Below, piece by piece: positions 44,798 to 52,460 of a DNA stretch of 64,000 nt. Made by a program: the position numbers and the translations under genes. The first letter of the stretch is position 1. Each line of letters opens with the position of its first letter. Source of the DNA: Lacticaseibacillus casei DSM 20011 = JCM 1134 = ATCC 393. GTDB lineage: Bacteria > Bacillota > Bacilli > Lactobacillales > Lactobacillaceae. The stretch is from NCBI RefSeq assembly GCF_000829055.1, contig NZ_AP012544.1, forward strand, positions 2,356,001 to 2,420,000, in the 5' to 3' direction. The notes below the pieces were generated by a model that was not told the DNA's origin, did no database searches, and saw only the letters and a program-made list of their open reading frames with translations.

Positions 44798-46877
44798 ACG
44801 TCGACGGCTACTGCTGTTCCTCGGTGTTGTCGCGGCATTCATGTTGGTGTTGGTGCTTGCCGGCGGTCAACCAGTACACGCTGCCGGGCTAGTTGATGAT
44901 CAGTCTGGCGGCTCTAACGAGTATTCCAAGTATCCATTGTCACACTACCAGCTCGACTACTTCGTCGATACGAGTTGGGACTGGCTCCCGTGGAACTGGG
45001 GCGATGGCATCGGTAAGTCTGTGAGCTATGGCCTGTATGCCATCACCAACTTCTTGTGGACACTCTCGGTCTACCTCTCAAACGCTGCGGGCTACCTGAT
45101 TCAGCAAGCCTACTCGCTGGATTTCATCAAAGATACGTCCGACGCGATTGGGAAGAACATGCAGCTCTTGGCTGGCGTGTCCAAAAATGGCTTCACCACT
45201 AACGGCTTTTATCCCGGAATGCTCCTGATGATTACGCTAGTGGTCGGTATCTACGTCGCGTATACCGGTATCATCAAGCGCGAAACTTCAAAAGCTATCT
45301 CGGCGATCGTCAACTTCGTGGTGATCTTCATCACGTCAGCCAGCTTTATCGCCTACGCCCCGGACTATGTCAACAAAATCAACGAGTTCAGTTCTGACAT
45401 CAGCACCAGCGCCCTCAACACTGGCTCCAAGATGATCATGGGTACTGATACGGCTACCGATAAATCAGGCGTCGATGCAATCCGCGATACCCTCTTTGAG
45501 ATTCAAGTGAAGCAGCCGTGGACACTTTTGCAGTTCGGCGACAGCGACGCCGATACCGTCGGCAACGGCCGTGTAAACACGTTGATGAAAACCGACCCGT
45601 TTGGCGACAAAGGCAAAACTCGCACCGACGTGGTGAAAGCCGAAATTGAAGACAATGACAACGATAACCTCTCACCAACCATGACGATCAATCGGCTGGG
45701 CACTACTACCTTTGTTGTCTTGTTCAATATCGCAATCACCTTGTTTGTCTTCTTCTTGACGGCAATGATGCTGTTCAGCCAGATACTCTTTATCATCTAC
45801 GCAACATTTTGGCCGGTATCATTCTTGCTTGCCATGCTACCGTCATTTAACGGCCTGATGAAGCAAAACATCATGAAACTATTCAACACGATCATGACGC
45901 GGGTTGGCGTGACGCTGGTAATCACGATGGCATTCTCGCTATCGGCAATGGTCTATGGGTTGTCGGCTACCTCACCGTTCTTCCTCGTGGCCTTCCTGCA
46001 AGTCACTATCTTCGCCGGTATTTGGATGAAACTGGGCGACTTGATGGGCATGATGCAGCTCCACAGCTCTGACGCACAACAAGGCGCACAACGCTTCTCG
46101 CGTCGTAGTAACCGAATGATTCGGCAGTTCGTTGGTAGTGCAATGGGTGGCGCGATGGCAGGACGTTTCTTGTCACGAGGTTATGGTAAGGGGCGCGGAA
46201 TGCCGCAATTCCCAGCTGGCACGCAACGCGAGCAAACTGCGGACGCTGCCAAGCCGCAAGAACCCAAGAAGTCACGCAGCCAACGACTGGGTGAGAAACT
46301 CGCCGATGTATCTGATGTCGGTAACAATCTCAAAGACAAGACCAAGCGTGGCCTTGATCAAGTGAAGGACGCACCAACCAACGTTTTGTATGGTCTTCAT
46401 CGAGGCAAACAACTGACTAAAGACGCCGCCGAAACCGCGAAGGATAGCTTCAAGGGTCGGCGTGAAGCCAATCAGCAAGAACGTGATAAGCAGCTTGAGC
46501 AGCGGCGTAAGCAAATGCAAGAACGCAAACTCGCAATCAAGCCGAAAGCTGATCCTGAAAAGCCAAAACCAACGGCTACCAAACCACCGGTTGAGCCAAC
46601 TCGTAAGCCAACAACTGCCACACCCATAGAACCAAAACCAAAACAAACTGATACTAGCGGTCAACCAAAGCGCGCTGCCACGAGGCCAACTTCAACTCGG
46701 CCTCCACGTCCAGTCACGAAACCACAAGCAGAACCCACCATCAAACCGCAGCAAGAACCAGCCCCACCAACGAATAGACCCAAGAAGCCACTGACCCTCG
46801 TTTCCGAAAAGCCAGCCAAGCCACGCACCCCAAAGCCACAGCGGATCAAAAAGGCTAAGGGGCATAAGAAGCGATGA
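44784..46877 (+). CDS. Orf15-like (VirB6-type) polytopic conjugation protein
   Basis: A 697-residue protein of the CD3337/EF1877/Orf15 type. It has an N-terminal signal-like segment, several membrane helices (FVVLFNIAITLFVFFLTAMM, LFIIYATFWPVSFLLAMLP, VTLVITMAFSLSAMVYGL) and a long charged, proline-rich tail from about residue 470 with KP and PT repeats ending KKAKGHKKR. VirB6-type proteins line the DNA passage. It overlaps both neighbours by a few bases. Confidence 0.88.
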   Translation: MTKAKRRRLLLFLGVVAAFMLVLVLAGGQPVHAAGLVDDQSGGSNEYSKYPLSHYQLDYFVDTSWDWLPWNWGDGIGKSVSYGLYAITNFLWTLSVYLSNAAGYLIQQAYSLDFIKDTSDAIGKNMQLLAGVSKNGFTTNGFYPGMLLMITLVVGIYVAYTGIIKRETSKAISAIVNFVVIFITSASFIAYAPDYVNKINEFSSDISTSALNTGSKMIMGTDTATDKSGVDAIRDTLFEIQVKQPWTLLQFGDSDADTVGNGRVNTLMKTDPFGDKGKTRTDVVKAEIEDNDNDNLSPTMTINRLGTTTFVVLFNIAITLFVFFLTAMMLFSQILFIIYATFWPVSFLLAMLPSFNGLMKQNIMKLFNTIMTRVGVTLVITMAFSLSAMVYGLSATSPFFLVAFLQVTIFAGIWMKLGDLMGMMQLHSSDAQQGAQRFSRRSNRMIRQFVGSAMGGAMAGRFLSRGYGKGRGMPQFPAGTQREQTADAAKPQEPKKSRSQRLGEKLADVSDVGNNLKDKTKRGLDQVKDAPTNVLYGLHRGKQLTKDAAETAKDSFKGRREANQQERDKQLEQRRKQMQERKLAIKPKADPEKPKPTATKPPVEPTRKPTTATPIEPKPKQTDTSGQPKRAATRPTSTRPPRPVTKPQAEPTIKPQQEPAPPTNRPKKPLTLVSEKPAKPRTPKPQRIKKAKGHKKR

Positions 46878-47869
46878 AACTTTGGCGCTGGTTAGCTCTT
46901 GCCGCACTCCCAATACTGTTGATTGGCGGTCTGTTCTTTGCAGTCATCGCCTCTGATGATGACGAAGATCAGCCGGCCTCTGCGATCACAGCCGATGCAA
47001 TGAACTTATCCGCTGAAGTCTACAAGCACAAGCTGACGGTTGAAAAGTATTGCAAGGAGTTCGGCATTTCAGACCAGGTGATGGTGATACTTGCCATCAT
47101 GCAGGTTGAATCCGGTGGCAAGGGTGGCGATGTGATGCAAGCTAGTGAATCACTAGGACTGCCGGTCAATACGCTAGATACCGAAGCGTCCATCAAGCAA
47201 GGCGTGAAGTATTTCGCGTCACTACTCAAAAGCATGAAGACTGCCGGTGTAGATCTCAATACCGCGATTCAAAGCTATAACTACGGTGGCGGCTTTATTG
47301 ATCACGTTGCGAAGCACGGCAACAAGTACACGCTGGCGCTGGCGACGTCGTTTGCCAAAGAAAAGTCTGGTGGCAAGAAAGTCACCTATACCAACGCGGT
47401 TGCTAAGGACGGTTGGCGCTACGCCTATGGGAACATGTACTACGTGCCTGTCATTTCGCAATACCTCGTCACTGGTGGCACGAAGTTTGATGACAAGGCG
47501 GTGCAAGCCATCATGGACGAAGCGCTCAAGTATCAAGGCTCACGCTATGTGTTTGGTGGCTCAACGCCATCAACTGGCTTTGACTGTTCCGGGCTGACTA
47601 GTTGGTGCTACGGCAAAGCTGGGATCAAACTTCCCCGCACCGCACAAGCCCAATACGACGCTACGGCACATCTGAACATCAAAGACGCCAAACCAGGCGA
47701 CTTGGTGTTCTTCCACTCAACCTATGACACAGCCGACTATGTGACCCATGTTGGAATCTATGTCGGCAACATGAAGATGTACAACGCAGGTGATCCGCTC
47801 GGCTACGCTGACTTGAACTCAAGCTATTGGCAAGCCCACCTGATCGGCGCTGGGCGTGTGAAGAAGTAG
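46874..47869 (+). CDS. CwlT-like two-domain cell wall hydrolase (Orf14-like)
   Basis: A 331-residue protein that opens the wall for the conjugation channel. A membrane anchor (LALAALPILLIGGLFFAVIA) is followed by a lysozyme/transglycosylase-like domain with the catalytic Glu in IMQVESGGKGGDVMQ. A C-terminal NlpC/P60 endopeptidase domain follows with Cys238 in GFDCSGL, His in THVGIYVG and the usual GDLVFF. It is coupled (ATGA) to the Orf15-like gene. Confidence 0.93.
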   Translation: MKLWRWLALAALPILLIGGLFFAVIASDDDEDQPASAITADAMNLSAEVYKHKLTVEKYCKEFGISDQVMVILAIMQVESGGKGGDVMQASESLGLPVNTLDTEASIKQGVKYFASLLKSMKTAGVDLNTAIQSYNYGGGFIDHVAKHGNKYTLALATSFAKEKSGGKKVTYTNAVAKDGWRYAYGNMYYVPVISQYLVTGGTKFDDKAVQAIMDEALKYQGSRYVFGGSTPSTGFDCSGLTSWCYGKAGIKLPRTAQAQYDATAHLNIKDAKPGDLVFFHSTYDTADYVTHVGIYVGNMKMYNAGDPLGYADLNSSYWQAHLIGAGRVKK

Positions 47870-47878
47870 GTGACGACA

Positions 47879-48412
47879 ATGGATCAAAACGGTATCGGTT
47901 ATTTTGACTGGATGGATCTCATCACTAACACCTACGACGACGCGCTGCAAAAGGCGCACGTTGATCCTAAATTCGGTGACAATCGCGCGCTAAGAAACAA
48001 AGAACTCGACTTCGCTTCCAGCGAATGGGAACGCATCAAGTTCTTCAAACAACGCTTGCCTAACACTGACGATCTCTGCCGCGTTCTCGACCGCTTTGTT
48101 GATCGAATGCCGGAGATGGAATATGGACACCGGCGCGAGTATCGCCTAGCCGTCGCGCATGAAGTGGCCGTTGATCGATGGCTCAAGGGCAAGGTCTTCG
48201 TTCCAGAAGATCGCCAGTATATTCTCGACCGCGAACGCTACTTGGCCGAAGAATATTTCAACAACGATCGTGATCTCGGTCAGTATATCGAAACCGACTA
48301 CGAGGGCTACAAACGTATCTCGCTACAACGCCTGTTCGTGCGCTTTCTCGATATTTACGATGACTTTTACCGCTGCTATGAAATTAGAAAGGACAAGGTG
48401 AACGAACCTTGA
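47879..48412 (+). CDS. ICE protein of unknown function in the transfer operon
   Basis: A 177-residue, charged, probably helical cytoplasmic protein (NGIGYFDWMDLITNTYDDAL, RFVDRMPEMEYGHRREYRLA, KRISLQRLFVRFLDIYDDFY). No family recognised and no Tn916 equivalent at this place that I know. The ATG at 47879 with AGGTGA upstream is preferred over the GTG at 47870. Its position between wall hydrolase and Orf13-like genes implies a transfer-related role. Confidence 0.6.
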   Translation: MDQNGIGYFDWMDLITNTYDDALQKAHVDPKFGDNRALRNKELDFASSEWERIKFFKQRLPNTDDLCRVLDRFVDRMPEMEYGHRREYRLAVAHEVAVDRWLKGKVFVPEDRQYILDRERYLAEEYFNNDRDLGQYIETDYEGYKRISLQRLFVRFLDIYDDFYRCYEIRKDKVNEP

Positions 48413-49332
48413 ATAAAAATAAAAACCGAAAGAACGGCTGGTTCACGAAAAAACCAGCTGAGCCAAAGCCGCCCAAAATTAAACACCACGGATTACGCCG
48501 TCCGGTTACGCTGTTTTGCTGGGCAGTACTGATTGGTAGCACCAGTTTCGGCGTTTACAAGAATATGACCGCCATTGACACCCACACGGTGCATGAAGTC
48601 CAAGTGATCAAGACCAAGGTGATCGACACGCACGCCTTGGCAACCTTCACCACCGACTTCGCAAAAATCTACTACTCGTGGCAACCTAACCACGAAGCGC
48701 TCGACCAACGTCAGAAAGCCTTGCAGCCGTACCTCGTGGCGCAGCTTCAAGCATTGAACGGTGACACCGTGCGAAGTGATATTCCGACGACGGCCACAGT
48801 TAGCGAGGTCAAAGTCTGGGATGTGAGCAAAACTGCCAAAGACACATTTCGCGTGTTATTCACGGTGAAGCAAGATCTTATCAAGGGCAAAGACAGGAAG
48901 TCTGTGACCAGCACCTACACCATTAACATCATGCAAAATAGCAACGGTGATATGGTGATCACCAGGAATCCGACCATCGCTGCGGAACCGGCGACGGCAC
49001 GGATCAAGCTGCCAGATACGCAATCCGACAACTCGGTAGACAGTGCCACCGCAGACGACGTAGCCAAGTTCCTCAAGACGTTCTTCACCTTGTACCCGAA
49101 AAGTGATCGCAACGAACTCAAGTATTACGTCAAGGACGGCACGCGCCCAATCGAACGCAATCTCAAGTTCGTGGAACTGCTAGATCCGGTCTTCAAGCAG
49201 ACGAAGAATGGTCTCACCGTCAACTTATCTGTGAAGTACCTCGACACTGACAATAATATGAGCCAAGTATCGCAATACAGCTTGACCCTTTCCAAGCAAA
49301 GCAACAACTGGATAATCACTGACGGCATCTAA
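48409..49332 (+). CDS. TcpC/Orf13-like conjugation channel protein
   Basis: A 307-residue protein with an N-terminal cytoplasmic tail, one membrane helix (PVTLFCWAVLIGSTSFGVYK) and an external part made of two NTF2-like domains, as in TcpC and Orf13 (VirB8-like). Key segments are VDSATADDVAKFLKTFFTLY and YLDTDNNMSQVSQYSLTLSK. TTG is the likely start with AAGGTG upstream and 4-base overlap with the gene before. A strong terminator closes the transfer operon. Confidence 0.88.
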   Translation: MNKNKNRKNGWFTKKPAEPKPPKIKHHGLRRPVTLFCWAVLIGSTSFGVYKNMTAIDTHTVHEVQVIKTKVIDTHALATFTTDFAKIYYSWQPNHEALDQRQKALQPYLVAQLQALNGDTVRSDIPTTATVSEVKVWDVSKTAKDTFRVLFTVKQDLIKGKDRKSVTSTYTINIMQNSNGDMVITRNPTIAAEPATARIKLPDTQSDNSVDSATADDVAKFLKTFFTLYPKSDRNELKYYVKDGTRPIERNLKFVELLDPVFKQTKNGLTVNLSVKYLDTDNNMSQVSQYSLTLSKQSNNWIITDGI

Positions 49333-49335
49333 AAG

Positions 49336-49389
49336 AATACCCGGCACGACCTCACGCTGAAACTAGCGTAGTAGGTCGTGCCGGGTATT
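49336..49389. terminator. Bidirectional terminator closing the transfer operon
   Basis: AATACCCGGCACGACCT pairs perfectly with AGGTCGTGCCGGGTATT around an inner ACGCT/AGCGT stem. It lies 4 bases after the Orf13-like stop and between convergent genes. Confidence 0.85.
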
Positions 49390-49393
49390 GTCG

Positions 49394-49807
49394 TTATTCT
49401 GGCTGTGTAGCCGTATTACGGGCGCGGACTTCACGAATGAGTACGTATGGTAGGTAGCCGAAGACGATGGCTAAGATTGCAATTTTAGTAAGCACTCTAC
49501 CGACCTGAAACATGAAGAAGATTGCTAACGCTGTAACCGCTAGGATGACGACCACGCGCATGACTGAATAGAAGAACCACAAGAACAGCGGTAATGCGAA
49601 GTATGCCAGCACACAGACTAGCAGTGTCACTGTAATCATCACCCAGCCTTGCATGAAGAACGGAGATAGCACATGCCACCACAGTACGCTAACCGCATTA
49701 CTGCAGCCCGTAATCAGTACCACAAGCAATCCGCCGACGGCATTCGCAACAAAGTCAATGCAAGCATCAAGTCCAGAATTCACCGTTGAAATCAACGATC
49801 CAATCAT
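49394..49807 (-). CDS. ICE membrane protein of unknown function
   Basis: A 137-residue protein with three to four hydrophobic segments (FVANAVGGLLVVLITGCSNA, GWVMITVTLLVCVLAYFALP, VVVILAVTALAIFFMFQVG, IAILAIVFGYLPYVLI). The ATG at 49807 with GGAGGAG 7 bases upstream is chosen over 49831. It is opposite in direction to the transfer operon. It could be a small surface-exclusion or accessory membrane protein, but nothing shows this. Confidence 0.55.
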   Translation of the reverse strand: MIGSLISTVNSGLDACIDFVANAVGGLLVVLITGCSNAVSVLWWHVLSPFFMQGWVMITVTLLVCVLAYFALPLFLWFFYSVMRVVVILAVTALAIFFMFQVGRVLTKIAILAIVFGYLPYVLIREVRARNTATQPE

Positions 49808-49948
49808 CAATGACTCCTCCACCCATTTCATATTGGAGCTTGAGGATACCAGATGCTGACGCAGGATTGCAACTAATTAGTGAAGCAGCTCGGTTCACTA
49901 ATGAATTCCGAGCAGAATAAGGCTGCAAATTCTAGGGATTGATTAGGA

Positions 49949-51379
49949 TTATGAACCGATATTAAGAACACCATCGCTCATTTTCACTATCTGGTCCCAC
50001 GTGTCAATCTGAGTCAGGTCATATATGGTAGCGATTATTAATTGATTTTTAGAAAAATCTGAATGTATCAGCTGTAACATTTTAGTCAGATTCCCAATAT
50101 CAAGTTCACCAGACAAGGGAGAGTCAAGGATGATTGGATATGTCTCTCCAAACCGTTCTTGAACCTCCTTCAACAAAGCCAGTCTGTATGCGAAGACCAG
50201 CAGATGTAACTTAGCACCGCTGTATCTTTTTAAATTGCTAGTAAAGATAAAATCAGAGCCAGTATCAAGCATGTCCTCTACACCGAGTTTTTTAGAAAAT
50301 TCAATGATGCGCGAGTATAGTTTGCTTGAAATATCTGTTTTTTGGAGAATATTCTTAATTTTTATGTTTATTTTCCTTATATTATCAGTATAGTTCTTGA
50401 GAATCTTATCTAAATCGTCCGTGGATATACTTAAATCTGATATTGCCAAATTAAAACGATCCATTTGGCTATCAACGTCAATCAGCGATAACCTGGAATT
50501 TAGTTTCCTCCTAATCTGATTTCCCTCGTCAGATAGTTCATCTAACATTCTCTTATAACGCGCAATTTGAGCCGTAATAAGCGCCTGATTACTATCAAAG
50601 TCAATGATATTTTCTTTTGTAACACGCTCTTCGGTTCCGTCCGTTGTCTTGATACGTACATTCATTCCTTCGATCAACGAGATTAGTCTTGAATTATCTT
50701 TCTTTACTCCTTGCAACTTGGCCATGCTGTTTTGAATTTTTCGAATTTCCATCTCCGTCGAACGTAAGTCGCTCTGAAGCTTATCAATCGGTGACCACTC
50801 AATTGAATCTTCTTGGTCTGAAACTTCTTCACGCGCGGACAAAACCTCACGAATCTGTCTATAGGCTCGCTGCTCACGTTTCAACGAGGCTAATTCTACA
50901 TTTAGATCACTGAGTTTGGAACTTGTCAGCCCCTCAATAAACGTTTCCACACTAAATCTAATATTGCCAACTACCTTCCCCCGGTTTAGAAGAGTCCAGC
51001 CCTTCTCTTGATCAAAATAATGAAGGCCCAAGATACTATCAAGAATCTTCGGTTCTGAAATCGAATAAATAATAGACTGAATTTCCGTGAAGTCATTCTT
51101 GACATTGTATACAGCCTCGTCCTGATCGCCATTCGATACAAATAATGTACTGTCATTTCGATGAATTGTATATTCACTATCACCAACCTCAAGGTCAACG
51201 GAAAGATTCATTTTTGAGAACCTAAGTCCTTTGGTGGAAGGTATGGGATACCCAAGCGTATACAGAAGCAGCCGAATCAAGGTTGTTTTCCCTGCACTAT
51301 TTTTTTCGCTATAAATTAGCGTCGACTGGCCGCCAAACTTAATAGCATTACCGTTAATCGATAAGGACTTAATTTTCAA
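49949..51379 (-). CDS. SMC/ABC-like coiled-coil ATPase, partner of the DUF4297-like nuclease
   Basis: A 476-residue protein with a variant Walker A (YSEKNSAGKTTLIRLLLYTL, Ser replacing the first Gly), coiled-coil stretches in the middle and a C-terminal ATPase half with RYSGAKLHLLVFAYRLALLK (signature-like) and YPIILDSPLSGELD (Walker B-like; Asp-Ser-Pro). It resembles the short SMC-like ATPases of Lamassu and ABC-3C systems. TTG at 51379 is the likely start with AGGAGG 9 bases upstream. It overlaps the nuclease gene by 11 bases, so the two are translationally coupled. In such systems the ATPase senses foreign DNA and controls the nuclease; this is family inference. Confidence 0.65.
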   Translation of the reverse strand: MKIKSLSINGNAIKFGGQSTLIYSEKNSAGKTTLIRLLLYTLGYPIPSTKGLRFSKMNLSVDLEVGDSEYTIHRNDSTLFVSNGDQDEAVYNVKNDFTEIQSIIYSISEPKILDSILGLHYFDQEKGWTLLNRGKVVGNIRFSVETFIEGLTSSKLSDLNVELASLKREQRAYRQIREVLSAREEVSDQEDSIEWSPIDKLQSDLRSTEMEIRKIQNSMAKLQGVKKDNSRLISLIEGMNVRIKTTDGTEERVTKENIIDFDSNQALITAQIARYKRMLDELSDEGNQIRRKLNSRLSLIDVDSQMDRFNLAISDLSISTDDLDKILKNYTDNIRKINIKIKNILQKTDISSKLYSRIIEFSKKLGVEDMLDTGSDFIFTSNLKRYSGAKLHLLVFAYRLALLKEVQERFGETYPIILDSPLSGELDIGNLTKMLQLIHSDFSKNQLIIATIYDLTQIDTWDQIVKMSDGVLNIGS

Positions 51380-52412
51380 GGCCAATCGCCTCCTCAACTG
51401 ATTTGAAATAACTTGCTTTACTAATTACCAACCAGATTATCAATTTGCTCACTTCAAGATCCTGTTCATTGTCCTGTAATCCCAGATCAGCCAATATTTC
51501 TTTTGAAAATTCATTGGTAAATGTATTTTTGAGTTCCTTATGCCTTAATCCACCTAGAGTCTTTTTCTGAAAATCGGAGAATCCCCCGGTTATCTTGGAC
51601 AGAATGGCATAATCATGGCTAATTATTTCTAGATGATCGCGATACTCATTCCTTATAAATTCTTCGGTTTCAACTTCAACATTAAATTCATCAAAGAAGG
51701 TATCGAAATCCGGTGAGTCTATCAACGTTGCCTCAGTATGGGCTGCAAATTGTTGCTTGTCTATCACCTGAGTAGGATTCTCGGTTGAATCCGAAATAAG
51801 TAACCTCCAGGTATTCATTAACTTGGGAGCTTGTTCTGGTTTGATTCCAGCGGTGACGAGGAATTCACGTACCATGTCTTTTAGGGATTGCAGACGAGAC
51901 TCTTCATCTTCTCCGGAATACTGAATCTTTACAATTGTAAGCTGAGTTGGATCAAAATCGGTTTCAAACAACTTTGGATTTTCTTGCTTGGCGTCTTTGA
52001 AATGTTTCTGAATTTTCTTCTGGTTACTTTCTGAGAGGTTCTGGAAAGAAACCTTCATATAAGACGAATCAAAGACGCTTTCTGAAGTCTTACCAAAAGG
52101 TTTACTTGTATTTGTTACGATGGCCAGTTCAGGAATTTCATTGTTTATTTGCCCAGATTCAAGGTCGCTTGAGAGCACTCTAATTGCGTCTCTTACTGAA
52201 CTTGCTGGGATTTGAGCGGCTATATTCTTTACCTCCTTAACCTGAAAGTAATGCATTGAACCATCCTCGTATCTTATATCTATATCATCTTGGCCCTCCA
52301 CGTTGATCCACTCAACTTCCTTTATCCTTAAAATTAGCAAATACAGCGCAGCAAAGTCTTGATAATGAAAGCCTCTCTGAGTCCCCGAAGCGTTTGTACT
52401 GCCCACACTCAT
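51369..52412 (-). CDS. DUF4297/Cap4-like nuclease-domain protein
   Basis: A 347-residue protein. The N-terminus GTQRGFHYQDFAALYLLIL, then VEGQDDIDIRYEDGSMHYFQ and VKEV, fits the DUF4297 type of PD-(D/E)XK nuclease: Glu/Asp followed by a Q-V-K strand near residue 56. The remaining 250 residues have no domain I recognise and may bind the partner ATPase. The ATG at 52412 has GGAGG 7 bases upstream. It lies 48 bases after the type III Res gene on the same strand, so it may belong to the same transcript. Confidence 0.65.
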   Translation of the reverse strand: MSVGSTNASGTQRGFHYQDFAALYLLILRIKEVEWINVEGQDDIDIRYEDGSMHYFQVKEVKNIAAQIPASSVRDAIRVLSSDLESGQINNEIPELAIVTNTSKPFGKTSESVFDSSYMKVSFQNLSESNQKKIQKHFKDAKQENPKLFETDFDPTQLTIVKIQYSGEDEESRLQSLKDMVREFLVTAGIKPEQAPKLMNTWRLLISDSTENPTQVIDKQQFAAHTEATLIDSPDFDTFFDEFNVEVETEEFIRNEYRDHLEIISHDYAILSKITGGFSDFQKKTLGGLRHKELKNTFTNEFSKEILADLGLQDNEQDLEVSKLIIWLVISKASYFKSVEEAIGLEN

Positions 52413-52460
52413 TCCGCCACCTCCAATCCGTAATGACAATTGACTTAAGCCAGGCGCTTT

